Assembly: GCA_038501625.1 (NCBI GenBank)
Contig: JAZAYU010000005.1
Location: forward strand, 5,518,001 to 5,582,000
DNA: 64,000 nt
DNA from: Corbicula japonica
Taxonomy: Eukaryota > Mollusca > Bivalvia > Venerida > Cyrenidae
Direction of reading: 5' to 3'
The notes under the pieces were generated by a model. That model did no database searches and was not told where the DNA came from. It was given only the letters and a program-made list of their open reading frames with translations. Every line of letters starts with the position of its first letter. Positions within the stretch are counted from its first letter, which is position 1. This document shows, one piece after another, positions 1-11,435 of this stretch. A program made the position numbers and the translations under genes.

Positions 1-2059
1 GAGGGATTCCGTACATGTTGTTATGTTTTGAAATCTTTCTTGAGACATCGTCATTTTGCAATCTCTGTAGCACATTCTGTGGAACGTCCAGTAATATGTC
101 GTTTATCCTTATACCTCTTAGGCGAGTTGCTACAATATTGTACAACAGAACTTGTTCATCGAAAATGTTAACATGGTTTACTTGGTCATACAGCTCGTGT
201 GACTTCTCAATCGCAACAGACAAGAGTTCAAGATAAATCTCTCCGAAGTCTTTTATCAGTCGAACCAAGTAATACAGCAAGACCAAAAAGAAGAACAGAT
301 AACCGAAGGAGCTGGAAGGGTAAACTATTACAGCGACGAAGCAGAAAATGATTATTTGAGAGATAAAGTAAAAGCTTTGTATGAAGATCAGGCAAGTCGA
401 GTAACAGAAAAACACAAACATAGTAAAGACAGCAATTGTGCCAATGAGAATCGTAAAAGGATTTCCAAAAATCAGAGCTGCCAACCTGTTTTGCAACCTG
501 AACATCAACATTGATTTGACAGCTCCCTTCACCATGATTGATACAAATCCAAAGATAGGAATCCCATAGAAAATCACGCAAACGATTATTTCAAGAAGAC
601 AGAGGACTATATATATTGGCAGAAAGAGGAGCTTTGCTAAGAAAGTAGGGCGAGAATTGCAAGCATTGGTCATGGAAATGCGATCTCTCTGAATAGAAAA
701 TACTCGTTTCCAGAATAGCTTACTAAATAGCATATAAATGCTGCATTTGCAAACAACAGATCCTTTCTCATAGCCGGGATCAGGCGAGTCTGTGAGCATA
801 GAGAATTTGATGATGTCATTCCAACTGAGAAACAATGGCGAGGCTGTGTGTCCGCCTGGCATTCCTAACTCAACAATCTGTTTTAGACTTTTTGGAAATA
901 CTAAGAACACAATGCCAAGTGCGTAGTACATTATCAGAATGCACATTGGTCCTCCAAACATTGGTGCAAACACTTTATTTCTGTCTTCTTTTTTACCAAG
1001 AAGCGATAAAAATCCCATCGGCGTTCCATGACTGACAAGCTCTTCTACCTTAATTTCCTTCTCAGGTCCAATACCTTTCGAATACATTCCAATTTGAATA
1101 TATATTACAAATGGTATTATCAAAACACAAAATAATCGCCGAACTCGAGAAAGTATAACTGGAAATTTATGGGTTAGACCACCAAAAGGGTTTAAAGATT
1201 CAAAAAGAGTTATTGGTGGTTTTCCGTCTAGATAAATCCAGTTTTCTTTATCACTGCCGTCTAGATTTTCATACCCATCTTTGACTTCGAATTCATGTCT
1301 TTCTATCACTTCGCTCTGAGCTAACCAAGCGCCTATATTGAAAAGCATAATAGGAAAGTATATAAAGAGCAGAAGACCAAGTATATAAGGCCCCATAAGT
1401 GACTGTTGCCATTTTTCATGTGGATGTTTATAACAATTCTGGTTATACTTTTCATCCTGATATTCATAATGCAGCCTACAACATCTGTAATTTATATACG
1501 TTATTGGGAGATTCAAATAAAGAGCAGCCGTATATTGCAGAGTATCTTTGATTTCATCCGCTACATCTAGGTAACAGAAAAAGCTTTCTTCGTATTTATG
1601 ATAGCCCTCGTCAGACATGTTTTCAAGAACATGCTCAAGCGTTTGAACAATTTTCCACGTGGTTTCGTTTGTTCCCAAATTAACCTGGCAGGAATCAGAC
1701 ACGTTAATTTGGACATATGGAACTGTGAATGTTTTTACGTCCAACAAACCAAATGAAAGTAATCCGTAATCTATGTTCCATGACAGAAATGGATAATTTG
1801 CCGTTGGCGACGTGTATGTCCACACCCAATTTAATGGATGAAATGCTGTCGGTGAAGTGAAGTTTGGGGTAACGTTGAACTGTATGGAAAAATGAATGAA
1901 GTTAGGTGATACGGCGATTAAACGACTTTCGAAGTATGTTTTACTGTTTCCCCAAAGTAGATATTCGCAAGGCTGGTTAGTATTTTCTGTGAAATTGTCG
2001 TTCGATCTTACAACACCCAACAGTGCAATGATAATAAGAGTAATTCTTATTGGATCCAT
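1..2059 (-). CDS. Multipass membrane protein with glycosylated N-terminal ectodomain, family unrecognised (3' end outside window)
   Basis: Reading the minus strand from the ATG at 2059 gives an unbroken frame of about 686 codons to the left edge, so the C-terminus is missing. Residues 1-19 (MDPIRITLIIIALLGVVRS) look like a signal peptide. Residues 20-220 form an ectodomain with six N-glycosylation sequons (N22, N62, N66, N119, N131, N147) and several cysteines (31, 124, 162, 193, 194, 209). Hydrophobic segments follow at about 222-246, 308-326, 371-389, 475-510, 530-560 and 563-600, giving six or seven membrane spans. After them comes a charged tail with a helix near 607-625. The 248-307 loop contains the motif NPFGG. 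The frame is one uninterrupted exon. I do not recognise the family and assign no function. Receptor, channel and transporter are all possible. The coding call is strong because about 2 kb stays open in AT-rich DNA and the topology is coherent. Confidence 0.85.
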   Translation of the reverse strand, partial: MDPIRITLIIIALLGVVRSNDNFTENTNQPCEYLLWGNSKTYFESRLIAVSPNFIHFSIQFNVTPNFTSPTAFHPLNWVWTYTSPTANYPFLSWNIDYGLLSFGLLDVKTFTVPYVQINVSDSCQVNLGTNETTWKIVQTLEHVLENMSDEGYHKYEESFFCYLDVADEIKDTLQYTAALYLNLPITYINYRCCRLHYEYQDEKYNQNCYKHPHEKWQQSLMGPYILGLLLFIYFPIMLFNIGAWLAQSEVIERHEFEVKDGYENLDGSDKENWIYLDGKPPITLFESLNPFGGLTHKFPVILSRVRRLFCVLIIPFVIYIQIGMYSKGIGPEKEIKVEELVSHGTPMGFLSLLGKKEDRNKVFAPMFGGPMCILIMYYALGIVFLVFPKSLKQIVELGMPGGHTASPLFLSWNDIIKFSMLTDSPDPGYEKGSVVCKCSIYMLFSKLFWKRVFSIQRDRISMTNACNSRPTFLAKLLFLPIYIVLCLLEIIVCVIFYGIPIFGFVSIMVKGAVKSMLMFRLQNRLAALIFGNPFTILIGTIAVFTMFVFFCYSTCLIFIQSFYFISQIIIFCFVAVIVYPSSSFGYLFFFLVLLYYLVRLIKDFGEIYLELLSVAIEKSHELYDQVNHVNIFDEQVLLYNIVATRLRGIRINDILLDVPQNVLQRLQNDDVSRKISKHNNMYGIP

Positions 2060-2091
2060 CGCAATCTTTCTCAATTGGTGCCCATAACCTG
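2060..2091 (-). other. 5' UTR, splice acceptor and 4-codon upstream ORF of the membrane protein gene
   Basis: On the minus strand a pyrimidine-rich stretch ending in CAG (2089-2091) precedes the exon, which therefore probably starts at 2088. The leader contains a short upstream ATG at 2085 (M-G-T-N-stop, ending at 2071) before the main ATG at 2059. At least one upstream non-coding exon is implied; it was not located. Confidence 0.5.
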
Positions 2092-5000
2092 AAAATAAAC
2101 GTTCATTCAATTTACTCTTTAAAAAAATGAAATTTGCAAGCAGTTAGGACAATAACGTTTTTCATTTAAGAATTGAGTTTATTTTTTTCTGCGTTTAATC
2201 GATGTATGAACAGTTACACCTAATTTGCCATAACTAATTAGCCTAATTAGCCATAACATCTTAGTCATGTGACAGTATTGTATACCATACTTACAGGCTA
2301 TAAATATTTTTATATCGCCGTTTTAATAAGACGTATTAATATATACTCAATAATTAGTTACATTCATCTTTACCCAAGACTTAATTTGAAACTGTCTTGA
2401 AAACTTGAAGTTTGTATGCTAACTCTCACTTCTATTTTTGTGTGTCGTGAAACGGTATTTCCTGATCGTGTCTTTTCTTGTAAGTGTTAAATAAGTGGTG
2501 TTCGTGCTGTGACCGGAAGTATTTTCTCTAAAGTTGTAATTATATATGTTTGTATTTTATATCCACAACAGATTGATGTCATGGATGTTATTTAAAATAC
2601 ATAATTATGGCACGATACTTTGATGATGTCAGATTAAATTTGTTTTAGCAATAAGCTCCCAAGTTTGGAGTTTTGTAAAATCATGAAATGAAATATTTTT
2701 TTCAAATAGGATGACTCATGACGGTTAATCATGTATTACCAAGTTAAAGAAATGAATGGACATCCAGGCTGAGTGGCGAATACGAATCCAATACCTCGCC
2801 TGAAGATTATAAAACTGAGATTTGAGACTTGTTTCCATTCTCAATTTTATAACCTTGAGACCTGGTGTTAGCAGTGGCGCACTTTGGAGCGTAATTTGAA
2901 ATGTACACCCCTTGAAACAAAACTGGAAAATTACACTATCTAAAAGCGGAGTTTTAGACCATTCCCAGAGGAAAAACTAGTTACTTAAATTCTAAAACAG
3001 CGTATTGAGATTTATCGCGTTTATACATATGCTTTGATGTTGATTTTAAACATTAACTAGGTGACATTAAGAGGTGGTGCGTGCCGGGTTAGACTCCGTT
3101 TAGATCCGCTTGTGGATACGTTTTTTATCCTTTTTTCTTTGTTTGATAAAGATGTTTGTTAACTTATTTAACTGAAAACTGATAGCCGTTCGTATCATAA
3201 TCAATTTAATTTCTATGGTATCATTATACTATGCGGGGGCTTAGTTTCCGCGTATCCGCTAGAGGAAATGCGCGGAATCAAAGCCCAGCGAAATCAATCC
3301 ATTGAATATCTTATATTTTAATAAAAAAAGAGAATTAAGTTTGTGCTTTTTGTGCGAAATGTATTTGCCGCGAAATAACATGATACAACAGTAACAGGGC
3401 ACGAAATCATAAAAATCTTTAACGCTTGATTGGTCATTTTGGAAAATGAATTTTTTTACCAATCAGCTACTAGAAATTGCAGATAAGTCGCCAGTCTTAC
3501 TTGTGTGATCCTACATTTATGATGGATATAAGGCTTATCAAAATTACATAAATTACAAACGCATTTCGAAAGCTCAAGGTTCGCTTTGATCGAATCTTTT
3601 TTGTTTTTTTATTTTTTTTTCCGTTTCGGCCCCATTGTTTTCACCCTCGCAAAAGGTTTTACAGTACATCTGATACAAACTTACAATATTTACACTAATA
3701 AGTCAATCAATAATGCATAATTTTAGTCGTTTCAATAAATAAATTCAAGACCCCAACCCTTTACTCCATATGGCGGTATACTTCAGTTTAAGCAGAAGTT
3801 TTACACTTTTTCCAAAATTTTTCTGAAACACATCAATGTGAATCCGTTGAGCTTTACTCCTTCACATACCAAGAAATTTTAGCCCGGTTCCTGATCCTAC
3901 AGAGGACCTACGAAACCCTCCCAGAGCCCTCATCTACGACCGGCACCCGGTCTTCCTTCGATGACTCAAAGATTTGTTTATATAAAATTGATTTTAACTT
4001 ACAGATTTAAGATCTTACCTCTAAAACTTTATCCTGTTACTACATGATCTACGAATGAACTTCTAGTTTTCCGGAGGAAACGGTTAAGACACGGAAGCAG
4101 CGTAAAATCAAATGAAAAATAATTCTTCCTTGTAAGCGGAAGAAAATAATTGGGACTTAACAAAGCTATCTTTCGATGTATTTTGATAAACCGTTTTCGT
4201 CTTGGCAGCTTATCGCGCAATTCAAAAGCACATAGTAACCCGTAACGCGTTTAACATTGAGTTAGGGATTAATTTTAAATTTATCTGTACCTGTATTTGT
4301 TTTGTGTAAAATAGATGTAACAGCTAATGCGACATTGATTATGAAATACGAGCGGGGTTTCCCGAACCCCCTTTTGGGTCATCAATATTTAATTTTGTTA
4401 AGGATTTCGGCCAGGAAGAAAGCCCCAAACGAACGCTCTTTCTGGAAATCTTACATCCGACCCCTAATTGTGCATATTTGAAATAAATAGTTCACGACTT
4501 ACTCATGTTACTGTCCATACGCGATGAAATATGTTTTCTTTCAACTCTTTTTTCTATGTTTATTTATCAAGCGAGTGACTTATTCAAGTTTTAAAGCATT
4601 CTATAACATAACGACATTTAAGACCTCTATATATGATGCTCCCGAATAGGCAAGTTAACTTATTTTTTTCTGCTCCGCAGGCGATTAGACTTGGAGCATC
4701 TGGGTTATTGTCACCATTTCACAACCCCGATCGAAAAAAAAACGTTCTTATTTCTCTTAGTCTACGTGACGTTCTGATAGGGAAGGCTCAGTAAGGTTTG
4801 AGACCAGTCGCAAAACTTTAGCTTTTGATTGATCACCTTGGAAGAACAGCTCTTATTCTACCAATTGGAGTCTGATCTCTAATCTGCAAAAAAAGGAAAG
4901 TACCGTTATTTTCGCGGGGGTGGATTTTGTGCAGCGCGGGAATAAATTTGGGCAGTTTTATTATTCTCAGAAGAAAAGCTATAACAGAGCGTAATTTTTT

Positions 5001-5691
5001 TCGGTTTTGACTTCGCGCATTTTTCGTAGCGCGAAGTACGCGAAAATTAAACCCAAGCGAAATATAATAATGCCACAGAGTGCCGGCGGATAAATACGTA
5101 ACATTTTATTCGTCTACCGCATCACAACTAGGCTACACGAACCAAAAATAAAGTAGTTTTTTATAAACAAAAACCGGTATTTATACTATTGTTTTTTATA
5201 AAAAAAAATGTTCGTTTCGACTTTAGGATGAGCCAAAAACAAACTTGTCGTTTATTGTTTCAAACACTTTCTGTTATTACAAAAGGTATTTATTGGCCGG
5301 AAGTTGCGATAGGTCGAATTTCAGTTTTTTTTATTCTGTGCCCCGTCATAAAAAATCCGTGTCAAGTTTATTGTAGTATATGAAATATTAAAGTACATGA
5401 CATCTTTACTGCCGATGACAACTCCCTCTGCCCATTATTGCCAACTCCAACTTTAAAAAGAATGACTGTTGTAAATTAAAGATCGAACAATGTTCAAACA
5501 TAATTGCTGCAAGGTTTACGACTTTTACTGGCTGACACTTACCGATATTTAAATAATTACTGTCATTCTAGTTCATAATCTTTGTACACATTTACATTAG
5601 AAAAACCAGAAATATGCACGTTTGAATGCCTTTGGCTTAAAATTGACAAGTGACTCTTTAACATCTTCATTAATTTTAACTTTTTGACAGG
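2092..5691. other. Intergenic, AT-rich, no gene recognised
   Basis: I see no reading frame with protein-like character. It contains a partial copy of the CCAAT foldback repeat at 2803-2859. Two stretches of CGCG-rich repeat (about 3235-3400 and 4905-5085) share text such as CGCGAAAATTAAACCCAAGC, which recurs at about 44250-44300. Confidence 0.5.
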
Positions 5692-5870
5692 TTCGTATTT
5701 TACCTGTTTTGGACATAGATATTGACGATTTTGTAAACACATGTTTTTCTTGACATCTTACTTTAGTTCCAATTTATAGTTTCGTATTTTACCTGTTTGA
5801 CCAAAGATATTGATGATTTTGTAAACACAATCATGTTTTATTGACATTTTACTTTAGTTTCATTTTATCT
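5692..5870. repeat. Direct tandem duplication of about 90 bp
   Basis: Two adjacent copies start at 5692 and 5782. Both share TTCGTATTTTACCTGTTT, a GATTTTGTAAACACA block and a TTGACAT block, in the same order and spacing. Confidence 0.7.
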
Positions 5871-6320
5871 CGAAAAAACTGATTTCAAATTCCAGATTTT
5901 CCAAACTCACGTTATAGATTTAAAGTCGTGTATTAACCATGCTGATAATGGATAGTTTAATAAGTAAAAGACCTTTTTGGTCCATAAGCATAGCGATTTT
6001 CAATGACATAAAACTTTATATTTAACTTAAAACCAGGGTTTTTTTTCCGACTGAAAGATTTCGTATTATCCATATGTATTTATACCTTGCAATTGTAAAT
6101 ATCCCGTGTATAAAAGTAAATCAAGGAATCGGTTATCTTTACTGGATATTTTAGTCAATAAACAAATATTTCATTTTAAAATAATAGTATTTCCAAAGAT
6201 TTAAGTGCGCCGGATAAATGTATACGCACAACAATATATCATATTCATAAATGAAAGTTTTAATGTCTGACGATTGCCTCCCTGGTTCATACCCATTTCT
6301 GGACGTTGCTGTCATTAATC

Positions 6321-6477
6321 TACGGAAGCCCATTAGGGCCAGATCAATTTTTTGTGTTTCTTTCTTGCAACTTAATACCTGAGTTTTCAACAAACAAAAT
6401 TGAATTTTCAAATTATTAAGTTGATACTAACTTTTTCATCAAGAAAATAGTTTATCTGGTCCTAATGGGCTTCTGTA
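6321..6477. mobile_element. Small foldback element (MITE) with GAAGCCCATTAGG termini
   Basis: The left end reads TACGGAAGCCCATTAGGGCC. The right end is its inverted complement with two mismatches, so about 22 bp of terminal inverted repeat flank a 157-bp element. The terminal TA at both sides is compatible with a mariner-type TA target duplication. No coding capacity. Confidence 0.6.
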
Positions 6478-7141
6478 TTTTCTTATCTTAAAATCTAAGT
6501 TCATAATTCCATGCAATTTTTGCATATATTAAATGCAGTAGTTTAAATGTAAAAGCCTCCTTCAGATATGCATTTTACAGTTATTTCCCTTTTATCGGTT
6601 ATTACAGTTCTCAAATGATAACAAAATAAAACTAAACTGAAGAAATTTAAAAAAATTATGATGCTTGTTTAAATTTTAAACATTTGTGTTTGTTCAAAGG
6701 GGCCCAGCTGCAAGGTCGTTAGCTGTGAGTCAAGCTAAGTGACCGTTCGAGTCCTCGTTATGTCGTTCGGGGTATGAAAGCCCGGGTGCAGTTATTTGCT
6801 TGAATTCAATAAATATGTTCCACAAGCATAAACGCGAAGTCATAATTTTAGCGAACAAAAAACCTAAGACATACGTGTTTTTTAACAAAGTATTCTATCT
6901 TGATACAGTGAAACCCCGCTATTAACCAGCAATTACTGAGCTTGCAATAGAAGCTTGTCTGTTGTTACTACTAATGTTCCCAGATTCAAGCCCTACGTAC
7001 TAGTTCGTACGTTCGGTCGTTATAGTCTCAAAAACATGTTGGACTGAAAACTTCTGAAAATAAATGACGTATACAGAGAATTTGCCAAATATACAACTGC
7101 CTCTCTCTCCTACCCTCCCTTCCTTTCATCCTCACTTCCTC

Positions 7142-7145
<4 letters not shown>

Positions 7146-7190
<45 letters not shown>
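7146..7190. repeat. CT dinucleotide microsatellite
   Basis: About 22 uninterrupted CT units, embedded in a longer pyrimidine-rich stretch from about 7100. It generates an artificial Arg-Glu repeat frame on the minus strand. Confidence 0.95.
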
Positions 7191-7191
<1 letters not shown>

Positions 7192-7527
7192 GTTTTGAGT
7201 CCCCGCAGTTACGGTATCTTAGAACTCTCTCGCATTCTGGGGACACCTCTCTCGATTTCCTATATGATATATGGGGTCAGATCAAGTTTTCATTACTCTC
7301 ATTTTTGAGGGGACATAGCTATTAATACATTTTATGAACTCACCAATTAAAACAATTAAATGATAACAAACTTGATAAATGTGTATGTTAAACTTCTTCT
7401 TTTTATATATTATTTTATTATTTTCCCTATCGTAAACAACAATTTCTCCCAAAACAATAGGAAAATCGAGGCCGTTGAATTTTATACAAGAATAATTTTT
7501 TTTTTAACAAGTATATTTTTCGCTAAT

Positions 7528-7630
7528 ATTCATGAACGTGACATGTATGTAATATTCACGAACGTTATAATTGTATCTAATATTCATGAACTTGTAAGTA
7601 TCTAATACTCATGAACGTGACATGTATGTA
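7528..7630. repeat. Short tandem repeat built on ATTCATGAACGTGACATGTA
   Basis: Four imperfect copies of a TTCATGAACGTGACATGTATG-like unit follow each other, with spacing of about 20-40 bp. Confidence 0.7.
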
Positions 7631-8242
7631 TTTTGCTGATAAATTTAAGTGTGGTATTAAATTGAAATTTTATGTCAGTGAAAGAATGTATGACTGTCTG
7701 TCTGTCTGTCCTTAAGTAACCCTGTAAATATCGAAGTCAGTAACAGGTTTTCGTATGCCGGGCCGATATTAAAACATCAATATTGCAAATTTTGAAATAT
7801 CATATTTTAAAAACTTTATCTTGTATTATCAACAGCATAAACATGTTTGTTAAAATCAGATATTAAATCGCGATATGTCACATCTTTGACAACCTAACAA
7901 TGTAAAGAAATGATCACACATATTATTGTGATTTAATCGAACAATTTTATTAATCATGTAGGATCATATTGTACATCGATTAAACTGATAAAAATACTGA
8001 TTACGTCGAGTCATTGAGTTGAGCAGTCAAAGTTGTTATTTTGTTTATTTTTGTACAAAGAATACCACTTGATTAAGAGAGAAACGTCAAGTGGCTTTTT
8101 AAATATTTGTACAACGAGGTCTCTTTCATCTGTCTTATCAATTAAATTTAGGCTTGGATATATTAAGCAAACATAAATTCCAAGAGATTTAAAAATTTAA
8201 AAAAAAAACTCTTAAGAATAAGCACACCACGTAAAATGTGCT

Positions 8243-8484
8243 TTAACCCTTTCCTCCATATATACACATTTTTACGCATGCGCAACCAGTGTAGATCCAG
8301 ATCAGCCAGCACATCCGTGCCGTCTGATCAGGATCTGCACTGGTCGCATTTGGGTCAGAAATAACCTAATGAATCAAAAAGCGAGCAGTTTAGATCCTGA
8401 TCAGACTGCACGGATGTACCGGCTGATCTGGATCTACACTGTTCGCCCACGCATTAAAGGTGTGTCTATGGAGGAAAGAGTTAA
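8243..8484. mobile_element. piggyBac-like foldback MITE, complete copy with TTAA ends
   Basis: The element is bounded by TTAA on both sides. Its terminal inverted repeats read TTAACCCTTTCCTCCATATA on the left and, inverted, TTAACTCTTTCCTCCATAGA on the right. The interior is itself palindromic: GTGTAGATCCAGATCAGCC-type text is followed by its own inverted complement. TTAA target sites and CCCT-type ends are characteristic of piggyBac elements; that assignment is an inference. At least eight more copies or fragments occur in this window. Confidence 0.75.
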
Positions 8485-10566
8485 TACCTATTTAACTGTA
8501 TTCTTCAAGCTTTCAGGATCTAAACTTCTTAGAAAACGGCGATAATGACTATCCTATCTTGTTATCTTGGTACTAAAACCAAGCTATCCTTTTAAAATAT
8601 CTTAGAATGCATGTTTCGAGTCTCCCTGTCTAGAAAAAATAGTGATTTATTGTAGAAATAAACAACAGTTCGGAAAAGTGCCGAAATATAACGACTGAAT
8701 GGGGGTGGGTAAGCGGGTGAATTTTCAAATATGTGTAAAACGTGTGCATAAATATCGGTTCTCCCAAATCTCTAGTTTGAATTTCTTTACTCAATTAAAA
8801 ATTTAAATTTTATTTTTCACTAACACAATAAAATGTATTTATAAAATTGTGATTGAAAACGCTTGTAATTCTTATACTCCTAGCTCGATGTAAATAAAAT
8901 AGTAAATATGATAATAATACGACTAAACTGTTATACGCTTGCTCTTTCTGCATCATGAATAAGAAACGCAATTCACTGGTTAAAATTGTTGTTACAAATT
9001 GAAATTCACCTAGTTAAGTTGACCTATGATAATAAAAACATACTATAATGTGGATTTAAAAACTTATGGTTGTTACAATATATTCTTAAACAAAACATTT
9101 TCTGAGTTTAGTCGGTCATCTGTGGTAAAAATATACGCTGTTGGTATTTTTCCATGACTTTCTGTCCTACAAACAAGTTTATCATTTTGTACAAAAGACA
9201 GAATGGCTAGACTTGATTGATCGTCTGAAAGTCACACAGTATGTGTTTAAATCCAGGCGCCCATTTTTGACATAGAGCGCAATAAATCATGCAAATGTCA
9301 GAAACATGTAAGAGAACATGTTACATTAGATTTTTTTTTAAAGACGATAACGGAAGTTTCAGATATCACACATTATGAATTTTATGTGAGCACCGTTTGC
9401 ATATTTTATTGTTTTGTTTGAAGGAAATATAAGTTGCGTAAAGTATTGGGAAGGGGAGAATTTCTTTATTAAATAATACTTTTGAATAAACTTTCAATGA
9501 CTGAGTTTGCCGATTCCGATTTTATCATGCAAACGGTGAACTCGTAATAATAACTCGTAACAATCTTGTGAAAACGGAACCTTTAACCTTGTCTGCTTCT
9601 ACTATTTCTTGGCATTATTACCGTAATCACGGATTTATTCAATAACGCCAGCTTTCTAATCAAAATAGCAACAAATGGTCTTTATTTTCCGTATCACGTT
9701 CTCCATTTTCCGGATTTCGAGAATTCATAAACCACTCCACCAAAATTAACAGATTATTCCCGGTATTGCTTAGAGTTTGTTGCACTGATTTCCATTTAGT
9801 CAGAGAAGCATTCTTATTGCATCTAGAAAACACTTCAGATCCTTTTCAGACCCTGTTTGAGTCCGAAATTCGATCAGGGTCTACATTTATCGGTTTTGTC
9901 GCTGGGCCTCAATTATGTTTACCTGACAAGAACTTTTTGAAATGTATAATTTTTTTTACTAAATACGATTTCTGTGTGATTTTATACGCCTTTATTTACA
10001 CGGGGTTTCTCAAGATATGTCATGTTAGAATAAATGCACCCAATATCACGAAAAGTATTGAGTCCGATTTTAAAATCAACTCAAAGTTATAATTTAAAAT
10101 TTCTGAAGGTACACAGTTTACTCAGTTAGTTTAGGTTTTAAGATTAAGATTATAATTATAATATTTATTGTTTTTTTAAGGAAGTTTTAAAAATTTGTTA
10201 TCTATAAATTTTGTTCAAAAATATACAAAGAACAGTTAGAGTAGAACATCACAAGTTTGAATTTGTCTGAACTACTCAAACATTAGTTCTAGAATATCTT
10301 TGAAGGAATCGGTGTTATTTGAAATGTTTTCATGATAAAAGGTAAATTTTATAATTATTTTTATAACTTATTTCAGTAAATAACCAAACTTTTATGAATT
10401 TGAATAAACATGTTGAGTTGAAATTTTTTAGAGTTTAGGATGTTTGATCTTGAGGTCTGGAAAGCAATTTTCAAGATTATGTTTTTAATTTCACTATTAG
10501 ACATGATTTGTCTGCCAAAAGACTCGAGTATTCTATCCATCACCCCATAAAATTAAAAAAAAATAC
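8485..10566. other. Intergenic, no gene recognised
   Basis: AT-rich sequence. A 108-codon open frame at 9766-10092 has no domain or splice context and is not called. Confidence 0.4.
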
Positions 10567-11435
10567 TTAAACAAAATTTAAATTATTATTCATTTGTACA
10601 AAAACGAATAGATGCTGTGTTAAGCACGTTTCGAGCCATTTGTATATTTTTGTATAATTTATTGAGACACGAAAAAAAACTGACAAACTAATTCGGTTAA
10701 TAAAATTGTCAGAATTGTTAAATGGCCATAAATGTGCTACATACATGTCCTTATCTCTATATCTATGTCTAAATGTATTAATCTCTGTTTTGAAAATTGC
10801 AGAAAGTTCATTTATCAAACATTTTTTGACAAAATTTAGATCGTTAATAAAGTTGTCAAACATTTTGACTAGCTTAAGGGATTTCTTAACATTTATCATA
10901 TAATATCGAAAGATGTTGCAACATCCGTTTTCACCTTTAGGGGCCACGATTTTGACATTAGGGTACACGCGTTTTACGATTGTAACGAGATAAGATCGAG
11001 GCTTCGATACAGGGCTCCCATAATGTTCCATATCCCATATAAGGCGTGAATAAAAAATCAGTATCAGCAATTAGCCAATCAGAAGCGCGTATTTCGCAGA
11101 TATGACACACTTACTAGATAACTAATTACTGTTTATTTAATTTTTAATTGAAATTAAACTTATCAGCCAATGAAATTATATTTTAGTGATAACATTGAAA
11201 ATACTATTCTATTGTTTAAGGAGAGACTATATATTTGAAAATATTCACAGTGAAATTCAAATCACAAGTAACTGTTGTGTGAACAGGTTATCATAGATAA
11301 GAAATTTGAATAACTTACATGTATAAAGAGAACACAGTTTAAAACGTTTCAACAACAACTACTACTTCTACAATTTAGTGGAAAATAAAACAGGAATATT
11401 TTGTGATATATTGTTAGGATTTACAACAACACACA
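10567..11435 (+). promoter_or_regulatory. Upstream region of the first Iroquois gene, conserved with the second copy
   Basis: This block is closely repeated at about 16322-17148, directly upstream of the second Iroquois gene. The best-kept stretch is about 10840-11165 against 16560-16870. It holds an inverted CCAAT box (AGCCAATCAGAAG) and a second CCAAT box (CAGCCAATGAAAT). The block keeps high similarity while the introns of the two genes have drifted, so promoter or enhancer function is inferred. The translation start lies at its 3' border; the transcription start is not defined. Confidence 0.55.

Noticed and set aside
228..581. 117-codon minus-strand frame near the left edge
   Set aside because: A shifted-frame shadow of the long membrane-protein frame at 1-2059.
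6700..6775. Possible second tRNA-like sequence (CGTTCGAGTCC B-box-like text)
   Set aside because: No A-box or foldable D-arm at the right distance was found.
7028..7246. Frame with a long Arg-Glu repeat
   Set aside because: Translation of the CT microsatellite.
9766..10092. 108-codon plus-strand frame
   Set aside because: No splice context, domain or repeat relation; plausible by chance in this length of DNA.
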